Source: CAYNLK01 sp964398055 (lineage in GTDB: Bacteria > Chloroflexota > Anaerolineae > 4572-78 > J111). From it: DNA of 64,000 bases. The translations under genes and the position numbers were made by a program. Location: contig CAYNLK010000011.1 of NCBI GenBank assembly GCA_964398055.1, positions 95,713 through 159,712 on the forward strand, read 5' to 3'. Below, piece by piece: positions 41,958-50,738 of the stretch. Every line of letters starts with the position of its first letter. Positions within the stretch are counted from its first letter, which is position 1. The notes under the pieces are model-generated. The model was not told where the DNA came from, did no database searches, and was given only the letters and a program-made list of their open reading frames with translations.

Positions 41958-43415
41958 GTGCCGGATCTAACTCGACCAACCTCACCGGTAGACAAATTAG
42001 AATATGCCATTTACCTGGCCAAATCCGGGCGCAGGCTTGAGGCGCGGGATGTGCTGCGCTGGGTGGTGGCGCTGCAGCCGGTCAATCAGGCTGCCTGGTT
42101 GTGGTTATCGGCCCTGGCCACCGATAAACGGGAGGCTGAAGCGGCCCTGGCTCAGGCTCGTCAGATCAACCCCACTCACCCCAGCCTGGCTCGGGCCGAG
42201 CAGTGGCTGGCCAATCGTTTTGCCCAGCAGCCCATGACCATCCCGACGCCGCCGCCAGTTCCACCCGTCGCCCTCCAACAAAACAGCCATCGTTTTGGCT
42301 TATCCAATCAACTGGGGCTGGGGTTGGTCATTGCGGCTATCCTGCTGGGGATGATCGTGATGGTCCTGGGGTTAGGCTTCCAGATTAACGCCGTTGCCCA
42401 AACCGACGCAGCCACGCCCCCCCAATCAACCGCCCTGGCCCAACTTCAGGCTTATGGCCCGGCCCTGGAAACAGCCCAAGCCGCCCAAAACTGGAGCCAG
42501 GTCATTGCCATATTGGAGCCGCTCCACCAGGCCGAGCCGGAACTGGAGCCGATTAGCAAGCAACTTTCTTATGCCTACCTGGAGAAAGGCGTGGCCTTAC
42601 GGCATAAAGGTTATATCCAGGAGGCGCACCCTTTCTTTGAAAAGGCGCTGACCATCAATCCGAACCGGCCTCAGGCCCGGCGAGAGTTGCAGTTAGCCGG
42701 CGATTACTTGCAGGGCGCCGAAGATTATCAGGCCGGTCAATGGCCGGCGGCCATCACCAGCCTGGCCGCGGTCTGGCAGGTTGACCCCACTTATGGCCAC
42801 GTTAAAGATTTGCTCTACAGCGCCTACTACAACCACGGCCTGGCGCTGCAAGCAGCCAACCAACTCCTCGATGCCAGCCAGGCCTTTGAGGCCGCTGTCG
42901 CCTTGCGCCCGGACCTGGCTGCGCCCCGGCTGCAACTGGCCCAACTGGAATTTACCCTGGCTCCCGGCACCCCCCCGGATATTCCCCTTAAAACCCCGGC
43001 AGCCAAAGACCAACTAATCATTGTCGGTATTGCCGAGCAGCGTATGCTCGTCTTTGGGCAAGGGGAGTTGGTGTTTGATTTTGTTGTCTCCACCGGTGAG
43101 CCGGGCCGGGACACCGCCATCGGCGACTTTGAGATTTTGGACAAGATTGACGTGGCCTATGCCAGCACCTGGAATCTGGATATGCCCTACTGGATGGGTA
43201 TCTACTGGTCCGGCCCGCTGGAGAACGGCATCCACGCCCTGCCCATCGTCAAGCATACCGGCTACAAATTGTGGGATGGCTACCTGGGCCAACGGGTTTC
43301 CTACGGCTGCGTCATCCTCAGCGACCAGGACGCCGCCACTCTATTCGATTGGGCCGCCATTGGGGCTAAAGTGAAGATTGTGCCCAGCCTGGCCGGTTGG
43401 CTTCCGCCGCAGTAA
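41958..43415 (+). CDS. TPR-repeat membrane protein with C-terminal L,D-transpeptidase (YkuD) domain
   Basis: 485 residues from GTG 41958. N-terminal TPR-like repeats in the cytoplasm (AIYLAKSGRRLEARDVLRWV), one membrane segment (about 115-140, LGLVIAAILLGMIVMVLGLG), then external TPR repeats (about 170-350: LEKGVALRHKGYIQEAHPFF). The C-terminal YkuD domain (about 355-480) has VSTGEPGRDTAIGDFEILDK, NGIHALPIVKHTG, and the catalytic Cys in RVSYGCVILSDQDAATLFDW. The usual SHGC motif reads SYGC here, while His in IHALP is kept. L,D-transpeptidases cross-link peptidoglycan or attach proteins to it. The dual TPR placement suggests a scaffold role in wall synthesis. Confidence 0.85.
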   Translation: MPDLTRPTSPVDKLEYAIYLAKSGRRLEARDVLRWVVALQPVNQAAWLWLSALATDKREAEAALAQARQINPTHPSLARAEQWLANRFAQQPMTIPTPPPVPPVALQQNSHRFGLSNQLGLGLVIAAILLGMIVMVLGLGFQINAVAQTDAATPPQSTALAQLQAYGPALETAQAAQNWSQVIAILEPLHQAEPELEPISKQLSYAYLEKGVALRHKGYIQEAHPFFEKALTINPNRPQARRELQLAGDYLQGAEDYQAGQWPAAITSLAAVWQVDPTYGHVKDLLYSAYYNHGLALQAANQLLDASQAFEAAVALRPDLAAPRLQLAQLEFTLAPGTPPDIPLKTPAAKDQLIIVGIAEQRMLVFGQGELVFDFVVSTGEPGRDTAIGDFEILDKIDVAYASTWNLDMPYWMGIYWSGPLENGIHALPIVKHTGYKLWDGYLGQRVSYGCVILSDQDAATLFDWAAIGAKVKIVPSLAGWLPPQ

Positions 43416-43443
43416 CCTCGTCCTGCCAATAGCTAAAGACAAA

Positions 43444-44154
43444 ATGACCACGATGACGAACGAGCAATCCGTCACAGATCGAATGAAGGCGCTGCTTCAG
43501 GAATGGGAACGAACCTCCGACCGGCGGGCGATCTTCTTGAACTGCTACATGTTAATGACCCAAAATATGCTGGCGGCCATTGCTGACGGCGAATTCAACG
43601 ACTCGACCTGGATGCGCACCTTCCTACACCGCTTTGCCGATTATTACTTTGAGGCTGTGGAGGCATTCGAATTGGACAGCCCGGCCATCCCGGCGATTTG
43701 GCGGTTAGCTCACCGCGCCGCTCGCGAGCCGAAAACGCTGGTGCTACAAAATTTATTCCTGGGGGTCAACGCCCACATCAACTATGATCTGGTCCTGACC
43801 CTGGTGGACATGCTTGACTCAGAGTGGGCGCAACTCTCGGAACAGCAGCGCCAACAGCGATATGGCGATCACTGTCACGTGAACCAGATCATCAGCCAAA
43901 CGGTTGACCTGGTTCAGGATACGGTGGTGGAACGGTATGCGCCGTTCATGGACCTGGTCGATAAGCTCTTTGGGTCGCTCGACGAGCAACTTACGGCTTA
44001 TCTGATCAGCCAATGGCGCACTGAGGTTTGGGAGGAAGCCGTACGCTTACTTGAAACGCCGCAGCCATCCGAACGGGAGAAACTGCTTCAACAACTTGAA
44101 GCGACCGTGCTCAAACGGGCCGAGAAGATTCTGCTCAAAAAACAGACTTTGTAG
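43444..44154 (+). CDS. DUF5995 family protein
   Basis: 236 residues, soluble and mostly helical. Distinctive stretch IFLNCYMLMTQNMLAAIADG, then FLHRFADYYFEAVEAFELDS, LQNLFLGVNAHINYDLVLTL and His/Asp-rich positions (HINYD, RYGDHCHVNQII). It matches the uncharacterised DUF5995 family, whose conserved His and Asp residues suggest metal binding. The function is unknown. ATG 43444 lies 28 nt after the transpeptidase stop, and a second ATG lies three codons on. Neither has a strong ribosome site. It is likely co-transcribed with the transpeptidase gene. Confidence 0.7.
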   Translation: MTTMTNEQSVTDRMKALLQEWERTSDRRAIFLNCYMLMTQNMLAAIADGEFNDSTWMRTFLHRFADYYFEAVEAFELDSPAIPAIWRLAHRAAREPKTLVLQNLFLGVNAHINYDLVLTLVDMLDSEWAQLSEQQRQQRYGDHCHVNQIISQTVDLVQDTVVERYAPFMDLVDKLFGSLDEQLTAYLISQWRTEVWEEAVRLLETPQPSEREKLLQQLEATVLKRAEKILLKKQTL

Positions 44155-44191
44155 CGACGACCGGGCCGGTCGCCTCTCCTGGAATTAAAAT

Positions 44192-44230
44192 GCCGGACAC
44201 TTAACAGCCAGGTGCCCGGCGCTTGTTTTT
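44192..44230 (+). terminator. Possible terminator after the DUF5995 gene
   Basis: GCCGGACAC (44192-44200) pairs with GTGCCCGGC (44212-44220), followed by GCTTGTTTTT. Confidence 0.5.
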
Positions 44231-44249
44231 AAACCTGGGTCTACGGCCT

Positions 44250-45353
44250 TTATTGAACCGGTTCGATGCCGGTGACCGTGTTAAAGGCGTTGACCTGCAA
44301 TTGCCAGCGGCCGGCGGGCCGGCATTGAGCAAACAGGGCCGCGTCGCCGGTGCTGTAGGTGTAGTCGCCCTGCTCGGTGCGGAAGGTAAATTGGTAGCTC
44401 TCGTCGCGCTGGCCGAGCCGTTGCTTGGCTTGTAGGTTCGGTTCGGGCCAGCGTGGGTTGGTGTCATCACCACGCAACACCGCTTTGTCAATCACCTGCC
44501 ACTCTTCAACGGTGTACTCACAGCGCTCGGCGTAGACCGGCACCTCCTCGGTAATTTCCTCAGTGGTGCAGTCCTGGACCACTTCGCCATAGCCACTGCC
44601 GGTATCAACGGTATAGGGCGTGCCACAAATCTCCCGCGTCTGGCCGGTAGAGCGAGTCTCGGTGGAGCGAACTTCCTGGCGGCAGCGGCCAGTTGCCAGA
44701 CCGGCCGGAATCTCATCACGCCAGCCCTGGCGCGTCACCGGCGTCAACCCCTCGATAGTCACCTGGCGCGTCCAGGAGCAGCTCTGCACCTGGCCGTTGG
44801 TCGCCTCGGTTCGATTGGCCAGCAGGAAGAAAGTAGTGCAGCCGCCGCAAATTAGCAGGAGCAACACAACTCCAACGATAATGGTGAGCCGGTTAACCTG
44901 AACCGGTTGAGCTTTGCTGGTCGGCAGTGGCTCTGGTTTAGGTTGGGTCAAACTGGCTCCACACTGAACACATTTGGCCGCGTCCGCCTCATTTTCGGCG
45001 CCGCAGGCTGAACAGGTGATCTTTGCGGCCGGCTTGTCGCGATGCGCGCCCACCACCTGGCCGCTAGTCCGGGCAACACCTTCGCTGAGGGTAGCGCCGC
45101 ACTGGCTGCAAGTTTCAGCGCCGGCCGGATTGCGCGCTCCGCAATAGTAGCAGTGAATATCAGGTCCGGCTTTGGCTTTGGCGATTTCAGCCTCATCCTG
45201 GATCAGTTTCTCCTGAGCCGGTTGTTCAAATTTGACATCGTCGGGCTGGGGCATGCCACAACTGGAACAGACCTTCTGCGGGCCGGGATTTCTGGTTTCA
45301 CAATTGGGGCAAATCCATTCCAGTCGAACATACCCAAGAGATTTTTGGGCCAT
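44250..45353 (-). CDS. Zinc-ribbon membrane protein with extracellular beta-rich domain
   Basis: 367 residues. Three zinc-ribbon-like Cys4 units at the N-terminus: WICPNCETRNPGPQKVCSSC, IHCYYCGARNPAGAETCSQC and ITCSACGAENEADAAKCVQC. One membrane segment (about 165-185, TIIVGVVLLLLICGGCTTFF). The outside part has many paired cysteines (CSWTRQVTIEGLTPVTRQGW, ICGTPYTVDTGSGYGEVVQD, RCEYTVEEWQ). Zinc ribbons inside and a cysteine-paired domain outside suggest a sensor or assembly factor, but no function is known. It is divergent in orientation from the DUF5995 gene. Confidence 0.7.
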   Translation of the reverse strand: MAQKSLGYVRLEWICPNCETRNPGPQKVCSSCGMPQPDDVKFEQPAQEKLIQDEAEIAKAKAGPDIHCYYCGARNPAGAETCSQCGATLSEGVARTSGQVVGAHRDKPAAKITCSACGAENEADAAKCVQCGASLTQPKPEPLPTSKAQPVQVNRLTIIVGVVLLLLICGGCTTFFLLANRTEATNGQVQSCSWTRQVTIEGLTPVTRQGWRDEIPAGLATGRCRQEVRSTETRSTGQTREICGTPYTVDTGSGYGEVVQDCTTEEITEEVPVYAERCEYTVEEWQVIDKAVLRGDDTNPRWPEPNLQAKQRLGQRDESYQFTFRTEQGDYTYSTGDAALFAQCRPAGRWQLQVNAFNTVTGIEPVQ

Positions 45354-45397
45354 ACTGGGGTAACCTCCGTAGGGGTCACAAGTTAATCAGGATCAGT

Positions 45398-46186
45398 CTA
45401 CACCTGATTGAGGATTTGGTTCAACTCTACTTTTGTCCCATCTTCAGCCAGGATTAACTGGCCGGAGTAGCGCTGGGCAACGATTTTAGCCGCTTTTTCC
45501 GGGGTTTCGCCATATTCAACCCCAATATGGCTCAACAACAACCGGGGGATGTGGGTGATCTCGGCAAAGTCGGCAATCTCCTCAGGCTGAGGGTGAGCCA
45601 GCTCGTGGATGAGCAGATCGCAGTTAGCCACGTAAGGGGCCAGATCGTTCGGAGAAGCCACGTCGCCGCTGAATGCCAACCGCCAGCCCGGGCCGTTGAT
45701 AACCATGCCACAAGCGACCGCCTTGTTGCCAAAGCGCGTCTTATATTTGGGGTGATCCAGGTGTTTTGTCTTAAAATATTCAACCTGGATCAAGCCCTCT
45801 TTATAGCGCTTCTTGGCCTTGATGTTGATGATTTTCAGACGATATTTAAGTTCTTCCAGCAAGAGGAACGAGTCGAGCAACAAACGCCGGATTTTGCCGC
45901 GGCTGCCCGGCGGCCCGTAAATGGTGAGCGGGTTGGACCGGCGCAGGAGGTTGTTTTGGGTCAGGAGCAACCCCAGGCCGGCCACGTGATCCATGTGCCA
46001 GTGGCTCAAAAAAATAGCCTGCACCTCGACCGGGTCAAGGCCGTAACGGTACAACAGGGAGCTAACCGGAGCGCCACAATCCAGCAGATAGAGCTTACCG
46101 GCTACCGTCAGGGCATAGGCTGAGGAGAACCGTCGCCCGGTTGGCAGGCCATCTGAAGATCCTAGAACCAGCAACTCATCAGACAT
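45398..46186 (-). CDS. Metallo-beta-lactamase-fold hydrolase, RNase Z-like
   Basis: 262 residues from ATG 46186 with AGAGG 8 nt upstream. Zinc motif HWHMDHVAGL in IFLSHWHMDHVAGLGLLLTQ, LLDCGAPVSSLLYRYGL, AFSGDVASPNDLAPYVANCD with the metal-bridging Asp, and the late His in LLLSHIGVEYGETPEKAAKI. The arrangement resembles RNase Z/arylsulfatase-like members, which process tRNA 3' ends or cut phosphodiesters. The typical RNase Z exosite arm is not visible, so a different substrate is possible. It follows mltG by 27 nt in the same operon. Confidence 0.85.
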   Translation of the reverse strand: MSDELLVLGSSDGLPTGRRFSSAYALTVAGKLYLLDCGAPVSSLLYRYGLDPVEVQAIFLSHWHMDHVAGLGLLLTQNNLLRRSNPLTIYGPPGSRGKIRRLLLDSFLLLEELKYRLKIINIKAKKRYKEGLIQVEYFKTKHLDHPKYKTRFGNKAVACGMVINGPGWRLAFSGDVASPNDLAPYVANCDLLIHELAHPQPEEIADFAEITHIPRLLLSHIGVEYGETPEKAAKIVAQRYSGQLILAEDGTKVELNQILNQV

Positions 46187-46213
46187 TGTTTTGCCTCTTG
46201 GATTATTATGCAA

Positions 46214-47383
46214 CTATTGCCCGCCGCCGCAGGCCGCCACATTTTGCTGATGGGTGCCATAATCGGTGGCAAAGAGATGTTGGCCGTCGCCGCCACAGCC
46301 CATAAAGAAGAGATAATTCGTCTGCTCCGGCTGGAGGGCGGCCATAATTGCAGAGGCGCCGGGGTTGGCAATAGGGCCAGGCGGCAAACCGTAATTGAGA
46401 TAGGTATTGTAAGGTGAGTTGACCTGGGAATACTCTTCCAGCGTTACCGGCGTCTTCCACCATTGGCCGGTGTCGGTCTGGTACCCCATGGCATACTGCA
46501 CGGTTGGGTCGGCCTGCAGCGGCATCCCCTGGGCCAGCCGGTTGAAATAAACGCTGGCAATGGTAGGGCGTTCCAGGGGAATAACCGCTTCCCGCTCAAT
46601 AATCGAGGCAATCGTCAAAATATTAAAAAAGGAATACCCCTGGGCGGCGGCCAAATCCAGGGCATTGGCCGGAAGTTTGGCGGCCATATTGTTCAACATG
46701 CGGCTGATCAGGTCCTCCGGGGTGGCCTTGACCGGCAGGCGATAGGTATCGGGGAAGAGATACCCTTCGTAGGATGCGCCGGCAGGACGATCGGCCAGCA
46801 AGGGATGCTCCACCCCGCTGCCCTGCCGCACCGTGGCCAAAAAAAGAGCGCCATCCATAATTCCTTCCCGGGTCAGCATTTCGGCAATTTGCTCGGCCCG
46901 CCAGCCTTCGGGAATGGTCACCACCACTTCTTCGAAACTGGCTTTCTGCAACGCCTCGGCGATTTGGCGCATATTCATATTACGGCGCAGTTCGTAATCC
47001 CCGGCCTCCAGCGAAGCATCCAGGCCGTTGTAGCGCAGAAATAGCCGGAACAGGTCAGGGTTGGTAATAAAGCCCTGTTCGGCCAATTTATTAGAGATTG
47101 AGACCGCGGTTTCACCGATCTGAACTGTAAACGGTACCGGCGACGGGTCGTCCGAAACCGGAGTATTGATCGCATCCGACTGAATCTGCAGATAGAAATT
47201 AAGTAGAAATTCCTCAATGTTTCGGGGCGAACGGATCCCCTCGGCATTGCCGAGGGAGATAGAGGCCGCGGCTTCGTCGCTCTGGCTGGTCAAGGCCCAA
47301 TAACCGGCGCCCAAAATCGCCACAATGGCTCCAATGGCGATGACAAAGACTATTAGACGAAAAATCGTTCTAAGAACAACCAT
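46214..47383 (-). CDS. mltG: Endolytic murein transglycosylase MltG
   Basis: 389 residues from ATG 47383 with AAGGAG 7 nt upstream. One membrane segment (about 8-30, RLIVFVIAIGAIVAILGAGY). A LysM-like domain follows, with VQIGETAVSISNKLAEQGFI. The YceG core carries the catalytic Glu in ILTIASIIEREAVIPLERPT, then IASVYFNRLAQGMPLQADPT, YAMGYQTDTGQW, NTYLNYGLPPGPIANPG. MltG cuts new glycan strands at the membrane and sets their length. The frame continues 20 codons upstream but that part spans a palindrome and is not coding. It heads a two-gene operon with the RNase Z-like protein. Confidence 0.92.
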   Translation of the reverse strand: MVVLRTIFRLIVFVIAIGAIVAILGAGYWALTSQSDEAAASISLGNAEGIRSPRNIEEFLLNFYLQIQSDAINTPVSDDPSPVPFTVQIGETAVSISNKLAEQGFITNPDLFRLFLRYNGLDASLEAGDYELRRNMNMRQIAEALQKASFEEVVVTIPEGWRAEQIAEMLTREGIMDGALFLATVRQGSGVEHPLLADRPAGASYEGYLFPDTYRLPVKATPEDLISRMLNNMAAKLPANALDLAAAQGYSFFNILTIASIIEREAVIPLERPTIASVYFNRLAQGMPLQADPTVQYAMGYQTDTGQWWKTPVTLEEYSQVNSPYNTYLNYGLPPGPIANPGASAIMAALQPEQTNYLFFMGCGGDGQHLFATDYGTHQQNVAACGGGQ

Positions 47384-47431
47384 GTTGGCTCCTTGCGGAT
47401 AGGGCTTATGTTCAGAACAAGTGCTTATTAT

Positions 47432-47459
47432 GTAGGGGCGCAAGGCCTTGCGCCCCTAC
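47432..47459. repeat. 28-bp perfect palindrome, GTAGGGGCG family, second copy
   Basis: GTAGGGGCGCAAGG is followed directly by its complement. Same 9-bp ends as the copy at 3293-3320 but with a different 10-bp centre. Outside it GTGC and GCAC with partial flanks (ACAAGTGC ... GCACTTGT) add a further imperfect repeat. Confidence 0.85.
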
Positions 47460-47518
47460 CATGCACTTGTATTTAACATGAGCGGCGGATAGTTGTCACT
47501 AATTTAGCAGTCGATTGG

Positions 47519-49078
47519 CTAATCGCGAACCACCAGGTTCAGGTCAGGTTCCCAGCACTCACAGGCCTCACGGATCTGATCCCCTTTTTTTAGCGTGCCG
47601 CCGTAAGGCGTCAGGCTGGGCTGGACCTCCCAACCGGACAGAACCATCGGCACCGGACCACCCGCTTCAAGCCACTCCCCATTGTAGCGCCGGGCCAGGT
47701 GCACATGGCTGGAGTTAGACAGTCCACCCTCGCACGAGGCGTAACCCAGAATATCGCCCTCCTTGACCGGCTGGCCCGGCTGCACCGGCTTGTCCGAGTC
47801 CAGGGCCAGGTGCATGTAGAATAAGCCCCAACCGGTCTGGATATAGCCGTCGCCATCCAGGTCGAGCTGGATTTCACCCGGGCGGGCCGAGACAATCACC
47901 CCATCGGCCGCAGCCGTAACCGGCACCGCCGAGTAAAAACAGTTGCCCAATACGTCCGGCGGGCCAAAATCAATAGCCGCCCAGCCGCTGCCGTGGGCGT
48001 AAGCCGGGTGAGGACCGCCGGTAAAGTAGAAGCCTTGCCCCTCGGCCCAGGGCAGGGTCAACTCCGGCTGAACCAGGGTGATCGGCACCACCGGCTCAAC
48101 CGTATACTGGAAAGGATCGCCAAAAAGCGCCCGATAATCGGCCATAAAACCGTCTGGCCCCAGCTCCTGCTGCCAAACATCCCAACTGGAATGGAGGGCC
48201 AGGATATTCTGCACGCCCACTGTCCCGGCATTCAATCCCTCAGGCGTGACCGCCCGGTTGCCATCGGGCAGTTCAAACACCCAAAAGCCGTCGCGCTTAT
48301 AGCCATAATAACCGTCGTTTACCCGATTAGCCGTAAAGGCCAGGGCCAGGTAAAAATCGCCGCCGCGGGGATTGCGCCGGCCCAAAGGCTGGTTGATCAA
48401 CTCGGCCGGCGGCTGCGGGTTCGTTACCCAACCGCCGTAATGCTCCAGCAGGGCCAACAGCAGCCGCGGTCCCACCCCAAACTGTTCGGCCACCAGGGCC
48501 ACAACTTCAGCCCCGCTCAACTGCTGACCATTGACGTACTGGCGGTAAGCTGACAAATACCCGGCCTGGCTGTTCACAAATGCGGCAATATCAAAATCCA
48601 GGTAAGCCGGGCTGAAGACCACCTCACTGTCGGGCAAAAGGAGCTGGCTGGGCGCAACCTGCTTGGACTGGAGCGGCACCCGCAGCAACTGCTCGGTCTG
48701 AATAATGGCCGACGAGTTAGCCAGATCATTCAAATCGACCAACTGCTCGATTGTTGTGTCGTAATAGAGGGCCAGATAGCTTAATGTTTCACCCTCGGCG
48801 ATGGTGTGATAGATGAACGGCGGGCCGGCCGGGGTGGGAATGGGCAACGACGGGATCAGCGGCGTTGGCGTTGAGGTGGGCTGGGGCGTTGGGGTTAACA
48901 CCATCGTCGAGACAAGACGCACCTCAACCGTCACTTCAGGCCGGGCAGTCACAGCCAAGTCGAGCTGGCTTGAGGTTGGCATAGGCATCTCTACCACCGG
49001 CGTAGAAGCGCAACCCGTCAAAAAAATGAGGAAACCGCTCACAACCCCAGCGGCTAACTTAATTGATCCTGCATCCAT
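47519..49078 (-). CDS. LysM / M23-peptidase lipoprotein
   Basis: 519 residues. Signal and lipobox (FLTGC, Cys23), a Thr/Pro linker (LTPTPQPTSTPTPLIP), LysM peptidoglycan-binding repeat (YHTIAEGETLSYLALYYDTT, IEQLVDLNDLANSSAIIQTE), a helical middle domain (about 150-330), and a C-terminal M23 LytM-like peptidase: GSGWAAIDFGPPDVLGNCFY, GWGLFYMHLALDSDKPVQPG, EGDILGYASCEGGLSNSSHVH. The HxxxD start (HGSGWAAIDF) and HVH end give the zinc set. Such lipoproteins cut or regulate cell-wall cross-links, often around division. Probably envelope-facing and in the same region as mltG, which faces it across a short repeat. Confidence 0.85.
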   Translation of the reverse strand: MDAGSIKLAAGVVSGFLIFLTGCASTPVVEMPMPTSSQLDLAVTARPEVTVEVRLVSTMVLTPTPQPTSTPTPLIPSLPIPTPAGPPFIYHTIAEGETLSYLALYYDTTIEQLVDLNDLANSSAIIQTEQLLRVPLQSKQVAPSQLLLPDSEVVFSPAYLDFDIAAFVNSQAGYLSAYRQYVNGQQLSGAEVVALVAEQFGVGPRLLLALLEHYGGWVTNPQPPAELINQPLGRRNPRGGDFYLALAFTANRVNDGYYGYKRDGFWVFELPDGNRAVTPEGLNAGTVGVQNILALHSSWDVWQQELGPDGFMADYRALFGDPFQYTVEPVVPITLVQPELTLPWAEGQGFYFTGGPHPAYAHGSGWAAIDFGPPDVLGNCFYSAVPVTAAADGVIVSARPGEIQLDLDGDGYIQTGWGLFYMHLALDSDKPVQPGQPVKEGDILGYASCEGGLSNSSHVHLARRYNGEWLEAGGPVPMVLSGWEVQPSLTPYGGTLKKGDQIREACECWEPDLNLVVRD

Positions 49079-49295
49079 TTTAGAGATACACTCGATGAAC
49101 GGGTGAGTTGCTTACTGTTAACAATCAGCCAAGTATAACACGGACTTTTGGGAAGGCAAAATGACTATTTTTGGGTGGGTTCGGATTTTGGGGCGAATAA
49201 CGGTGATCGTACCGTTGGTTGCACTGCTGAAGGCACTGATTGTTTTGAAGTCACTGGGGGTTCGTTTAATTAACGGTTTCATAAATAACTTCCCT

Positions 49296-49330
49296 CCTCT
49301 CGTTCTCACCCTGAGAGTGGGAACGAGAGG
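49296..49330 (-). terminator. Hairpin after the DUF362 gene
   Basis: CCTCTCGTTCTCAC (49296-49309) and GTGGGAACGAGAGG (49317-49330) form a 14-bp stem with one wobble, 25 nt beyond the DUF362 stop. There is no T run, so it may be only a repeat. Confidence 0.5.
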
Positions 49331-49355
49331 GGGTAAGTTACTTAACTGCTATCCG

Positions 49356-50630
49356 TTAGCTTTGCTCAGAGGCCCGCCGCTGGTGGGCGGCAAACTCGGG
49401 GGCTTCTTTGAGGGCGGTGCCCAGGATGCCCCAGGAGCGCCAGAACGCCTTCACGCCGACCCGTTTCAGCTCGGCGGCATCTTCACCCACGCTGGGGAAA
49501 CCCTGCTCATCGGGGCTAAGCCGCTCCCAATTGCGAAAGAGTCGCCCCCAATCGCTGTTGAGGACGGCTTCCATCTTCTTTTTGGCCAGGACCGGGTACC
49601 AGAAACTGTCGTGGTAGGCTACGCTGGCCAGGTAAGACCAGGGCGCCAGGACTGTTTTAAGCGACCATTCGACCGGTTTTTTGAGGGGGCCCCAATAGAT
49701 CAGGTGCTGCATGCGCGAGGCAAAAGTCATTTGCTGGAAGGGCCCGACAAAGCGCCAATTTTGATTGGCCGCGTCCAAATCGCCGACGATCTCGATTTGC
49801 CGGGGATCGCCGCAGCCCAGGCCCAGGTCGTGGGCCAGGCGGATGTACTTGATCGACAGCGGGTCAAAACCCATCAATTTGGCCGCCACAGCATCGATAG
49901 CGACCTGGTCGGCGCTGGCCAGGATGACATTTTTGACGTGGGGGGTCATACAGCGCGGGCCGGGACCATCCCCGGCAAAAACGCCGTCCATCACCGCAAA
50001 GACGCCGCGATGGATCTTCTTTTGGATCATCAGCAGGTCAACCAGCGTCTCGTGGATGACCGGGTGGGTCCAGTGACGCCGCTCGTTGAGCAGGCCGCCA
50101 AAAGCGTTCTTCATCGCCCCGGTGGTGGTGGTGAAGACGTGGGTCTTGATAGTGGGCAGGTGAATGATATTTTCGCCGATGAAGCGTTTGGGAATAAAGA
50201 AACCGTCTTTGTAGACGTCGTTGAGACACAAGAATTTGTCGGCCAGGTCGCCCACGGCGTCGCGAATATGCAGCCACTCCTCCCCTTCATAGAGGTGGAT
50301 GTTGCGCAGGCCGTGAGCCTCAACCACGTTGAGCTGCTTGTTTTCCCGCTCACCCAGGTGGGCATCGATGACCACGGTGCGGTTGTGGCAGGCGTGGATT
50401 AAGTTGGGGTCGTAGCCATCCCGTTTCATGGCCCGGATAACGCCCTCGAGCTGCCAGGGCGTGGTCGAGCTGCCGGGATAGAAGAAATGCCAGGAGATGT
50501 TGACTTTCAAGGCGGTGTCGGCCTCTTTGGCCACCACATCCTGGTAACCGGCCAAATTCAACAAGCGGTGATAATCGGCCAGCACCGTGCGGGGCGAAGT
50601 TTGTAAAATAGCGACTTTACTTTGACTCAT
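49356..50630 (-). CDS. DUF362 family protein
   Basis: 424 residues. Uncharacterised family found with metal- or iron-sulfur-linked functions. Landmarks: KVNISWHFFYPGSSTTPWQL, GYDPNLIHACHNRTVVIDAH, IIHLPTIKTHVFTTTTGAMK, NAFGGLLNERRHWTHPVIHE, and FAVMDGVFAGDGPGPRCMTP, all in the DUF362 core. No ferredoxin cluster motif is present. ATG 50630 (MSQSKVAILQT) is preceded by GAAGGA about 5 nt away. It is separate from its neighbours and followed by the hairpin at 49296-49330. The reaction is unknown. Confidence 0.8.
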   Translation of the reverse strand: MSQSKVAILQTSPRTVLADYHRLLNLAGYQDVVAKEADTALKVNISWHFFYPGSSTTPWQLEGVIRAMKRDGYDPNLIHACHNRTVVIDAHLGERENKQLNVVEAHGLRNIHLYEGEEWLHIRDAVGDLADKFLCLNDVYKDGFFIPKRFIGENIIHLPTIKTHVFTTTTGAMKNAFGGLLNERRHWTHPVIHETLVDLLMIQKKIHRGVFAVMDGVFAGDGPGPRCMTPHVKNVILASADQVAIDAVAAKLMGFDPLSIKYIRLAHDLGLGCGDPRQIEIVGDLDAANQNWRFVGPFQQMTFASRMQHLIYWGPLKKPVEWSLKTVLAPWSYLASVAYHDSFWYPVLAKKKMEAVLNSDWGRLFRNWERLSPDEQGFPSVGEDAAELKRVGVKAFWRSWGILGTALKEAPEFAAHQRRASEQS

Positions 50631-50738
50631 CGGGTATCCTTCCAGTGGTTGAATTCTGTAGCCAGATTGGCAAAATTACGAAAGGTTATTATATCGCCTG
50701 AACAGGCTGATGGCAACTTCGCCGGTCACCTGATCTGC

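Noticed and set aside
49161..50402. 413-codon plus-strand frame over the DUF362 gene
   Set aside because: It runs antisense to a clear DUF362 protein and has no recognisable domain.
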